From Chondrilla cf. caribensis (taxonomy: Eukaryota > Porifera > Demospongiae > Chondrillida > Chondrillidae), in contig OZ026569.1 of the NCBI GenBank assembly GCA_964020155.1, forward strand, positions 2,628,971 to 2,692,970: 64,000 bases of DNA, written 5' to 3'. Position 1 is the first letter of the stretch. Each line of letters begins with the position of its first letter. The notes below the pieces were generated by a model that was not told where the DNA came from, searched no databases, and saw only the letters and a program-made list of their open reading frames with translations. This document shows, piece by piece, positions 33,715 to 44,409 of the stretch. A program made the position numbers and the translations under genes.

Positions 33715-35214
33715 TCAATTTATGTTGTGTTTTAGCCCAATAAGACGTTCAGCTTCCCTAACTCCACTGTCATAGGCTCCGTGGGTCGTTGAATACCACT
33801 TCCCATGAGTGGCCTCGCCAGCAAAGAGGACCTTTACAGATTGCGGTCCACCCAACGGCTCTGATAGAACACGGCGGAAAGCAGCACTTTTGTCAGTTGT
33901 ACTGAAGGAATATCCTCCTTGAATATGCTTGTCTTCCCAGTGGCTAGTGAATATCCTGGTAGGACTGGCAGGGATTGGTTTTCGGAGGAATTTCTCCAGG
34001 ACGTACATGACACCGGAGGAAAGTTGCTCTTCTGACGATTGTGCTGCCTCCACTGCTGACTGGCCTGACAACCACCCACAGAATATGTTTGAGTCTGTCA
34101 TACGCTGCAGACTGAATAAGCCTCTAACCCAAGGAAATTCTTCTTTGATTCTTACATCACCATCTCTGTCCTCGCTGAGCCAGGAGAAATACATCCAACC
34201 AATATGTTCGCCGATGGCGGATTCGGGGAATTCCACCACAAGCTTGTTGATAATGTCCATCCCAATGCCATTGATTGCCTCCTGCTTGCTCTCTGGAAGT
34301 TGAGGGATGAAGAGGGGTTGATCAGAAAAAAGACAAGGCTCTGTCATCGCTGACTTTAGCACTCCAAGAGGAAATGTTACGATTACATGATCAACGTCAA
34401 AATTACCCTTGTTAGTGACAATCTGTACAGGTGCTACTGGAGGGGTCCACTGACCATCGCTGCCATCCACTGCTGCCCAACGTATAGAGTGAACCTCTGT
34501 GTTCAAATGAACAGTGTCCTTGGGGATCTCAGCTGCCAAGTTGTCAACCAATCTGCTGTAACACGACGGGGGAGGAAACCTGAGGGCGGCATGTCCGGGT
34601 AGTAAATCGTAGTCAATTGAACTGCAGAGAGCAACATTTCGACACTCAGAGGATCCCTCGACGTAACCTTCATATTGCATAAGGTTTTGAAAAATGGCTT
34701 CCAACACAGAAGTGCTTTTATCAGGGTTTTTTGGTGACACAAGACCGTGGTCCCTGGCCGCCTTAAAGAATCTGGAGCGATAATAATGGTAAAGATTTTC
34801 GTACTCGCGAGACCACTTCGCTTGGTTGTCGTCCAAGGTCAACTCCCTTTCAAAGGTAGAAAAGAGCTTTCTACACTTGAAATAAGTTAGCGACACGTCT
34901 TGTCCGTTACTAAGCTTGCAAATACCCTCATAACCTCGGGTTCTAGCGGATCCAACGTCGAGTAGTTTATATTTTTGAGCCAGCGTGTGTATTACATTAC
35001 CCTCCGTCCCGTGGATGAATGTAGCCCCTATTTCCACAGGGTAGTTGCCCAAATGTTCACTCCGACATCGACCGCCCAATCTGTCAGAAGATTCGAGTAG
35101 CTTGACGTCAAAGTTTGCGCGGAATTTTCCACTGCACAATGTCCTCACAGCAGCCAAGCCAGCCATTCCCCCGCCAACAACTGCAACTCTAGATCGGATT
35201 TCTTGGTGCGCCAT
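33715..35214 (-). CDS. PAOX: FAD-dependent polyamine oxidase (spermine / N1-acetylpolyamine oxidase family), intronless
   Basis: A single 499-residue frame, full family length. An N-terminal Rossmann FAD motif (VAVVGGGMAGL, residues 11-20) is followed by LESSDRLGGRCRS and GATFIHG at the active-site entrance. IINKLVVEF holds the conserved lysine (~324) near the flavin. The C-terminal flavin motif LFAGEATH (463-470) and the YDSGVREAERL helix complete the fold. These enzymes oxidise spermine or acetylated polyamines to aldehyde, hydrogen peroxide and a shorter polyamine. The C-terminus (KHNIN) is not a peroxisomal targeting tripeptide, so a cytosolic or nuclear location like SMOX is more likely than the peroxisomal location of PAOX. 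The substrate cannot be settled from sequence. It is the only long conserved gene here without introns. The start codon context is AAAATGGC. Confidence 0.9.
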   Translation of the reverse strand: MAHQEIRSRVAVVGGGMAGLAAVRTLCSGKFRANFDVKLLESSDRLGGRCRSEHLGNYPVEIGATFIHGTEGNVIHTLAQKYKLLDVGSARTRGYEGICKLSNGQDVSLTYFKCRKLFSTFERELTLDDNQAKWSREYENLYHYYRSRFFKAARDHGLVSPKNPDKSTSVLEAIFQNLMQYEGYVEGSSECRNVALCSSIDYDLLPGHAALRFPPPSCYSRLVDNLAAEIPKDTVHLNTEVHSIRWAAVDGSDGQWTPPVAPVQIVTNKGNFDVDHVIVTFPLGVLKSAMTEPCLFSDQPLFIPQLPESKQEAINGIGMDIINKLVVEFPESAIGEHIGWMYFSWLSEDRDGDVRIKEEFPWVRGLFSLQRMTDSNIFCGWLSGQSAVEAAQSSEEQLSSGVMYVLEKFLRKPIPASPTRIFTSHWEDKHIQGGYSFSTTDKSAAFRRVLSEPLGGPQSVKVLFAGEATHGKWYSTTHGAYDSGVREAERLIGLKHNIN

Positions 35215-35517
35215 TTTTCCTCAGTGCAACAGGCACTATTGCGCAATACTACCAATCGGAAACCTGTCATGCTGTCGATTATTGTTTACAGCGTGCTCAA
35301 ATATGTCACCTGTAAATACACGCATGGGAAAATTAGCATTTTAGCATTTGGTGGTAATTTTATAATTGGTACCATATAATATGTATTCCAATTTTCTTTA
35401 GAAAATAATTACTTATTGAATGGTTAATATCTTCATCACAGATATACATAATAATGTTATAACTCATATAATTACACATTATATAAATATTGCAACACGA
35501 TTACGATTATCTAAATA

Positions 35518-35673
35518 TCAATCAAACTGAATACTGTAGGTTTCAATAGTGTATCTACCTTGGTCTTGATGTATTGTCCGTTTTAAAGCTATTTGTCTTA
35601 AACACTCATCAAATATTGACATCTTGTCCAGCAAAATAAGCTATTAGGGAAGAGAAGCACACACACTTCAAAC

Positions 35674-35739
<66 letters not shown>

Positions 35740-35766
35740 ATGTGTGTGTGCGTGCGCGCGTGTCTT

Positions 35767-35821
<55 letters not shown>

Positions 35822-36385
35822 ACGTATATGTACACATGTGTTTGTGCATATGCAAGCACAGATTTTGTACAGAATAGTAATAATCTCTATTGAACTTCTA
35901 AATACCCCACCAAGTTCAGTTGAGACACATTGGGCTTACATGCCAATTGGCACCTACATACACACCTGTTTGTATACTGTTGCTCTCAAATAGAAAACAA
36001 GCCTTTCAGCTTCTTGACACACAACGAGGGAGGAAAACTGAGCATCGACAAGAGCACACGTCCAGTCCACTACTTGAACAAAGGTTGGCTGCTTTGAGAT
36101 AAAGTTATTCTCTCTCAACAGATGAAAAAGGAATTTTAATAAAACCTATACGTATATAAAAATAGGAAATGAATTACCAACAGTGATAGGAAGACCACAG
36201 GGGAAATATGAAAGGCTAACCAAGCACTCCTTGATGTCAAAAGACTTCAGTTCCCGTGTTAAAGAAGTGTCATTGTACTTCAGGGATAGCAGTCGTAGTC
36301 TACAGTATAGCTAAGAAATAAACTTACGTGTACACTTAGATGCACACGGTGGAGTGGAAGCTAGATGCAAAGACACACATGTAGG

Positions 36386-36450
<65 letters not shown>

Positions 36451-36630
36451 GGATACATTGTATCTTTATGGCTGTCATTTGAAATACCAGAACCACAAGA
36501 ACTACAAATGAAGAATTTCAAATTATTCACAGACTGGCAACATTCAAACACATACAATAAGTGACATACACACCTTCTCATCATTCCAACAAGTTGGAGG
36601 GTGAGTCACACATGCACACACATGAACACA

Positions 36631-36696
<66 letters not shown>

Positions 36697-37132
36697 ATAC
36701 CTGATAAAGAATTTCAAGATGTTCACTATTACACATTCAGGTAAATGGCTGTGATGTGCAACAAGAGACTTGAGAAGGTTCTGTTAATAGAGAATTCTCA
36801 TAAATGGCGATTCTTAATAGTGATTCTCGGTAACAAACAAACCTCATCTTTCTTCTCCATGCATGCCGTGCACAGGGGTGATAAGTGGCTACAGAGAACA
36901 GAGACATTTATTTGTGTTGAAGGTATGAAGCGTCGTTGATAATAAGCCCTTCAATTTCATATCATGTCATGTAGGCTAGACTAGGGTGTTCCTTGTTTGT
37001 ATGGATGTAAGATGCATGGATGCACACATGCACACATACACAAGTACATGAACTTAAACACTAACATGCATGCATGCCTACATCCATACCTCACCCCCAC
37101 CCGTTGCCACATACACACTGTCACACACAGAA

Positions 37133-37200
<68 letters not shown>

Positions 37201-37757
37201 GCACGCACGCACATACACACACACACACACACACCTGTATGGGATCCACTGTAGTTTGATTAGTGTGTTCAGTTGTTCTTTAGGCCAATAGCGATCTTCT
37301 GACAAAACCCTTTCAGTGAGTGCTAACTGGAACTGGGGACTAACATTTGGTTCAGAATTCGAACTAGTACCTGTAGACACGGAATAGCTTGCTTGCTGGA
37401 CAACATTTTCGAATCCTGTTGAGAATTCATTTATTGACGGAGTGGATGAATATTCCAGTAGATTCAAGAGAGCTTGTAGCTTCTTATTTTCCTTCTTTGT
37501 TGTTTCACTCCAATCATGAATGGCATCGGTTCCTGTCACCCACTCCGGTGAATGCCAGATAGTAGGAGAAACATTTGATGAAAATGATGTTGATGTTGAA
37601 TTCGACGATGCTAGTGATGATTGGGGAGACGATAAAATATCCGCAAGTATCTAATAAAGACAAATAAATAGTTAATGTACAATACTAGCTACTCCTATGT
37701 GAATGAATGGCCTTTGGTTTGCAGAAATCTCGAACGACGAACCTTTTCGGTAGCCAT
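35518..37757 (-). CDS. NOL11: NOL11-like nucleolar protein, C-terminal half only
   Basis: Eight exons in transcript order: 37757-37743, 37650-37235, 36888-36843, 36780-36701, 36501-36447, 36310-36178, 36111-35966 and 35640-35518; phases agree, 337 residues. Matches to human NOL11 run in order: [96 protein letters not shown] (human IMDWICLLLDANFTVVV), and the ending [13 protein letters not shown] (human GLYSIEVLELF). NOL11 is a UTP-A/t-UTP component required for Pol I transcription and pre-rRNA processing. Human NOL11 is about 719 residues with an N-terminal beta-propeller region; none is present here, and only 81 bp separate this start from CCDC47. The exon 6-7 junction (intron of ~66 bp) is the least certain. 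Confidence 0.8.
35678..35820. repeat. (GT)n microsatellite
   Basis: GT tract with a GCGTGCGCGCGTG interruption near 35750, in the last intron of the NOL11-like gene. Other CA/GT tracts in this gene lie at 36389-36447, 36632-36690 and 37135-37234. Confidence 0.95.
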
Positions 37758-37838
37758 TTTTGTCCATGCATTCAAGTTCCATTCCCAGTCTTTGATATGC
37801 TTTAGTTTTGATTTGTGAAATCCGCTCATTGATATAAA
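37758..37838. promoter_or_regulatory. Bidirectional promoter, NOL11-like / CCDC47
   Basis: 81 bp between two divergent start codons. Both ATGs sit in AAAATGGC. This tiny space, plus the 5' ends of each gene, must hold both promoters; no TATA box is apparent. Confidence 0.6.
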
Positions 37839-40800
37839 ATGGCCGTTAGAGTACACGTGTTTTTCGTTTTGTGCGTCTTCCTGTCATTGGGAGTTGCAGC
37901 CAGAATAGAAGACAACGAATTTGCTGAATTCGAAGAAGACGATTCTTTCGAAGAAGTCCTAAGAGAGCCCGATTCTTCGCAACAGGAAGAAGCCGACTTT
38001 GCGACAGAAGACACTGTGGATGCTGGCGATACTTTCGATGAAGATGCAGACTTTAGCGATATCGTTAATAGCGAAGAGGACGAAGGAGACGACGATGACG
38101 ATGAAGCAGAAGTGGAGGTAGAAGAAGAAACGGAAGAAGACGATGTTATAATGGAAGACAAAGATAAGCGTTTCAAGAAAGGCCGTCCTGAAGACATCGA
38201 GCTAGCACAATCGGACGTCCCTGTATCGCGCGGGATCCACGATTATTGGACGGAAATCATCATTGTAGCTGGTATGTCGGTCTACTTACTGAACTATTTG
38301 CTCGGGAGAACAAGAAATGGTCAGATTGCTACAAGATGGTGAGTAATTGCATTCCATTGTGTGTTCGGTTGTAGGGGCGAGGTGAGTGGTCTCGTGAATC
38401 GAATAATAATGAGTGTGGTGACTTTGAACACCAGGGTGACTTTGAACACTGGGGTGACTTTGAACACCGGGGTGACTTTGAACACCAGGGTGACTTTGAA
38501 CACCGGGGTGACTTTGAACACCAGGGTGACTTTGAACACCGGGGTGACTTTGAACACCGGGGTGACTTTGAACACCGGGGTGACTTTGAACACCGGGGTG
38601 ACTTTGAACACCGGGGTGACTTTGAACACCGGGGTGACTTTGAACACCGGGGTGACTTTGAACACCGGGGTGACTTTGAACACCGGGGTGACTTTGAACA
38701 CCGGGGTGACTTTGAACACCGGGGTGACTTTGAACACCGGGGTGACTTTGAACACCGGGGTGACTTTGAACACCGGGGTGACTTTGAACACCGGGGTGAC
38801 TTTGAACACCAGGGTGACTTTGAACACTGGGGTGACTTTGAACACCAGGGTGACTTTGAACATTTCAGTGACTTTGGTCTTTACTTAGATAACGTTGAAC
38901 ACTGGGTATCTTGGGATTGATAGTGGCATGTTGAACTAGTGATTGTTAGATGGGGATGGGGTAATTTGGAACATCCAGCCATCAACATTCTTGAAACTTA
39001 GCTATCAATTTGAGTCCATGTCAGCAATATCACCAACATCACCTGCAGTCCAACATTAATCAATGTGAAGAGGTACCATCCCAAACTACCCCATAGCCCT
39101 GAACCACCCCTGTGCTGTCTTATAGGTTCATGTCAGTGGTAGCTCCATGGACAGGAGACTCAGTATTTGAAGACACATGTCCACAGCTCAATATTGACTA
39201 CGTCTGTTTAAAGATGCCCCTTCATATATGTGGATATTCCCCTAAAGTCACCCCACCCTGTTCTACACTACCTCTAGCTTTATGTTTGTCCCTGGCATGC
39301 AGGAACCCTGGTTTGCCCTACTCATACAGTACATAGTGCAACATACTCAGTAACTACCCTGATAGGCCCTAAGGGTCAGTTTCTTGTTTGTGACAGACAC
39401 TTTGAAAGGGCTGCCTACAAGATTTTAGGGCTGCCTGCAAGATTTTACGGCTGCCTGTGGGATTTTAGGGGTTGCTTGCAGGACCAATTCCTGGAGTCTA
39501 TTTCGAAGATTTTCTGTTGAAGCCAGATCAATGCATATTCTTGCAACTGTTAATACAAACATCCGCCCAACCATTCACCTGTGTAGCTGTTGTCCACAAA
39601 ATGCCTGGTGTGTACAGTGTCACCTCGATAACTCACCACAGTTGGTTTGAGGAAATGTGTGGTGGATTATGGAGGTGGTCAGAGTGAAAACGGAAACAGT
39701 CATTAGTGTTTGATATCAATGCAGTGGAACCTCTGATAAAGGACACCGTAGAAATCACCTCCCTACAAAGGACACTTTTTGAAGTACAACAATAGACTTC
39801 CCTATAGTGTCAATACATGCTTCACCTTTGAAGAGTGAACAACCTCTCTACAGAGGAAATTTGAATTACCTGGTCCCAATGTGCCCTTTATGAAGAGGTT
39901 CCACTGTAGTTCTTTAATTTCATCTGATTTAAAATATTCCTTTTCAGACTTTATGTGATTTTTCAAATTTTTAACATGATTACATGTAGGTAGGGAACTC
40001 AAGGTCGTATAATTTTATCTATTTCCCACGATAATCATGATATCGACACCTATTATTGTGGTATACGTAGGCTTTACTATAATTGCACTGGCCTAATGTT
40101 GTATATTGTTACTGCGTTTTTCAAATGGAGACCTGTTTTCTTCCTTTCAATCTTGTTACAGGTTTGCTACACACAAGGAACTTTTGACGCAAAATTTCCT
40201 TGTAATTGGCAATGGCAAGGGTGAAGAGGAAGTCCCTCTCGTTAAGGATAGTGACTCGGTTTACTCCCTCTGGGCAACAGGGCGTCAAAACTGCAATGGC
40301 ATGGCTGTAGTCATAAAGGTAGTATGCTTTTGTGCGCAATACTTTGCTAAGAGGGGACAAACATATTTACAAACGTATGTGTGTACCCCTCGTACTGATC
40401 AACCAGCAACAACAGCCAACAACAACAACAATGGAGTGTGAATGAGTGCATTCGCTTTGTTTTGTGTTTCAAGGCTTCTAGTTCTGAGGAGAGGGTAGAA
40501 ACACAGTGCTTGTTATCTCTCTCTCCAAATTTGTGGATATTTTCATGATTCAGTGGGTTGCCTGTGGTGGGAAGGACCCACAGACTGAGATTGAAATTTC
40601 CCACTGTTTTGGTTTTGTGTGTTATCACTGCCTGTCGATTGGGTTATGAAACTGAATCATTCACCTTACGTAGGCAGGTACTTAATAAACTGCTGCAGGT
40701 AGATATGAGGTGTACTCACTAACCAGGACTACGTATGTTCTAACCCAGGTACTCACCAAGCTAGTTTGTTTGACTGTATCAAAATGTGTACAGTTGACAG

Positions 40801-41892
40801 CGATCATCTTCTTGTTCTCTCCCCTCAGACTCAGAAGCGTCATGACCTGCTCTCCCTCTCCCTCAATGTCATCACCCCCTCTACAGACACAGTGGTATGT
40901 GTATGTATGTATGTGTTGACCTAGTCCACTATAGTGTACGTACATACAGTCTAACTTGCTTAGTACGTACCTTGAAGGGTACACCAAACATGTACTTTTT
41001 ATCAGAAGCACTTACGTACTTGTTATCAGTACTGGTTGACATAGGGTACATGAACTAGGGATTAGTGATTGGTGAGGTGTACTCACTCATCAGGATCATG
41101 TACCAACCCAGTTACTCACTAAGCAAGTTACACTGTATATGATTAAGTGAATGCTGAATTCTTGTGTTATCTGTTGAAACAAGTAATTCGAGTTCAAAAA
41201 CTCGTGGGGCTGCCGCCCCCTGCAGTCGAATTACTTGGCGTCTTTCTTAGGTTCAGAAGTCGAAATGGAAACAACCATCCTAAAAAGTGTGTATGTTCCT
41301 ACATTGAACTGGATGAGGTGTCCACTCACACCAATCAATACATGCGAGCATGCATACATGTATGTTCTGTGTACTGGTGTTTGGGTGTGAGTGTAGGACT
41401 GAAGTGACTCATGCAAATACACTCATGTACTCATATGCATATCGTCAAAATATATTTCAGTTTGTATTATACCTTTGGGAGCTAACTTTTCAACACACAA
41501 ATGCTATAATCTGGATTCAATTCTCACTTTGTTTGAGCCATTCAACCTTAGTATGACTACAGTGTAGAATAGCAAAATTTTTGTTCTGTAGAGACTTCAG
41601 TTCAGTCTGTTCTGTCTATTGCACAAGTACTTTCTCAACCCTGAAAGCAACTAGGCGAAGGACAGTAAGCATACTCTTACAAATGTGAATAAAATGGACA
41701 AAAATACTTTACCGCCCCTGTACTTGGAACGTACGTATACATGTCACATACATGTCATGGACAGTAACACTTGAACACCTTTCTCCTGTCATCTTTGCGA
41801 TTCAGTTCTTCCTGTGTTGCTAACACAAAGGAAATACTGAATGCTCTAGTATCACAATACATAGGGATCCTCATTTAGGAAAATTTAGCTGG

Positions 41893-41930
<38 letters not shown>

Positions 41931-43239
41931 CAAAATTCAATTTTGCAACGAGGAGGTGAAATTAGATTCAATACAATTTTAGTGGACAACAAACGTCTGT
42001 AAGGTGGGGTGAGGGCCCCTTCCCCTACCCTCCACAAATGAAGCTCTGTTCTTATATTTGTAGGTACATACATATACAACAGGTGTTCTTTCTCTGATCT
42101 ACAGACCCTTTCATTTTATCTCGGACCTACTGACATGGAGTCTTTTGTTTTAGCAATTGCAAAGAAGAAAGCTGCAACCAAGATGGTGAAGGAACTGAAC
42201 GACATTGTGAGTATCTGAACTAGCTCACTGGAGATTGCAGTAGAACAGAGATAGGTCACACCTCTGCATACAGTTGAATTTCTCCTCCAAAAATAGAAAT
42301 AGAATTCACGTTTTAGTGATTTGTGTCTCAATCAAGGGATTGTTAGGACAAGCGTGCCAAATTGGTGAATACTCGTTAATCTGATTTTGAAGTGGAATAT
42401 GGTGGATTAACTGGATATTCATGGGTATTTGTACTTTATATTGATACTGGGCAATTATGGCAGACAAAGTGGTGATACGTAGATTAATGAGACTTCACTG
42501 TATATCTATTCGAAGTAACCAAGTTTGATTCACCATAGCCAACCTATTGTATGAATGTACCTAGTACAACAGACCCACTGTACATCTGTACCCAGTACAA
42601 CAGACTCACTGTACACCTGTACCTAGTACAACAGACCCACTGTACATCTGTACCTAGTACAACAGACCCACTGTACATCTGTACCTAGTACAACAGACCC
42701 ACTGTACATCTGTACCTAGTACAACAGACCCACTGTACATCTGTACCTAGTACAACAGACCCACTGTACATCTGTACCCAGTACAACAGACCCACTGTAC
42801 ATCTGTACCTAGTACAACAGACCCACTGTACTTCTGTACCTAGTACAACAAACCCACTGTACATCCATCCCTTTGCATTTAGCACTAAATGGTAATACGT
42901 ACTTTGTGTGCATTACTGAGAAGGGGACTGTGGTATAAGTACATGTTTCTCTTCTGGAGATGGAGAGGTTCGTGGTCCCTCAGGTTTTTTAATTCAGATG
43001 GTCCATTTATTCTCACTTGTTGCATTGTATCCAGATTAATTACTGCCAAACACCAAGGAAGGGAGAGAGCTATGGCCTCCCTTCATCATTCCTTGTGATG
43101 TCGGAGGGATCTGAGGCAACGTCAACTATCATCAATCAAAACTTTGTCGAAATAGTTAGAAAATTCGAACCTTTTGTAGAGTCCATCCACATCACAGACC
43201 AGTATACTGGGAGTAAAGAGGACTATTCGTGAGTGACGG

Positions 43240-43291
<52 letters not shown>

Positions 43292-44337
43292 GAATCTTAT
43301 CTATGCATACATTTGCATCGGGTACATTCAATCTTTGATTTCCTTTGATTCTTTGCTCTTCTCCGTAGAGAGAGTGAGACAGTGGAAGTACCTGTTCCTT
43401 GCTCCATGATTTTCTTCACCTTTACGGGGACAGACATGAAGGTGCACGAGGCTCTGACTACGTTTGCATTTCAGATGTTGGACAAGGTTACCAGAGTTAA
43501 ACTGACCAAAGAGGTATGTACAACACAGTACAGTACAGTACAGTACAGTACAGTACAGTACAGTACAGTACAGCACAGTACAGTACAGGACAGTACAGTA
43601 CATACAACACAGCACAGTACAGCACAATACAGTACAGTACAGTACAGTACAGTACAGTACAGTACAGCACAGTACAGCACGATACAACACAGTTTGTTTT
43701 TTTTTCCCCAAATTATTAGAGCCTTTGGGCTAAATATAAGTACACTTTATAGAGTGAATAGAATTATCAAAGTTCATGTCAATAATATTATGTATATTGA
43801 ATAATGCATTTATAATCAGTTACCATCTAAAAATCAACACGAGATTCAATGGTAGCCAGATCAGTAGAGAGAGGAAATCTTGGGATAGCATTCTTCTTCG
43901 ATCGTGATCCTCTGATGCATAATATAGATACGATACAACACAGTACAACATAGTACAGTACAGTACAGCACAATGCAGCACAGTACTGGTGGTTTGTGAA
44001 TTGAATGTCACAAACGAGTGAAGTGTAGCTGTGAACAACTTTGTATCACGAAGCAAGCAAGCGATAAAGTAACATTGGGATGTTTCCACTATGTAGGCCT
44101 CCAGTAGCTGCATGCCATAGATTTTTAAGGGTTTTATTGAATGTCATTTTTGAATAGCTATGTGTTTCACAGCTGCTGTGTCATTTATGGCTCATCTGTT
44201 CCATTCCAGGCGAAGGACAAAGCTACAAAGTCGAGGGCGAAAGTTGCTCAGAGTTTTCTGAAATTGTCCCATGCACAGCGACAGGAGGTGTGAACCTGTG
44301 TGTGTTGTGTCCATGTATATGTATGTGTTCATGTGTG

Positions 44338-44409
<72 letters not shown>

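Noticed and set aside
38321..38888. Open frames of 175-180 residues on both strands
   Set aside because: Both are produced by the 18-bp minisatellite inside CCDC47 intron 1; there is no start context or similarity.
42550..42865. CRISPR-like array (31-bp regularly spaced repeat)
   Set aside because: Units are contiguous with no unique spacers and lie in a eukaryotic intron; it is a minisatellite.
43328..43804. Tyr-Cys-Thr-Val-Leu and Gln-Tyr-Ser-Thr-Val repeat frames
   Set aside because: Product of the CAGTA pentanucleotide array; only the first part overlaps a real CCDC47 exon.
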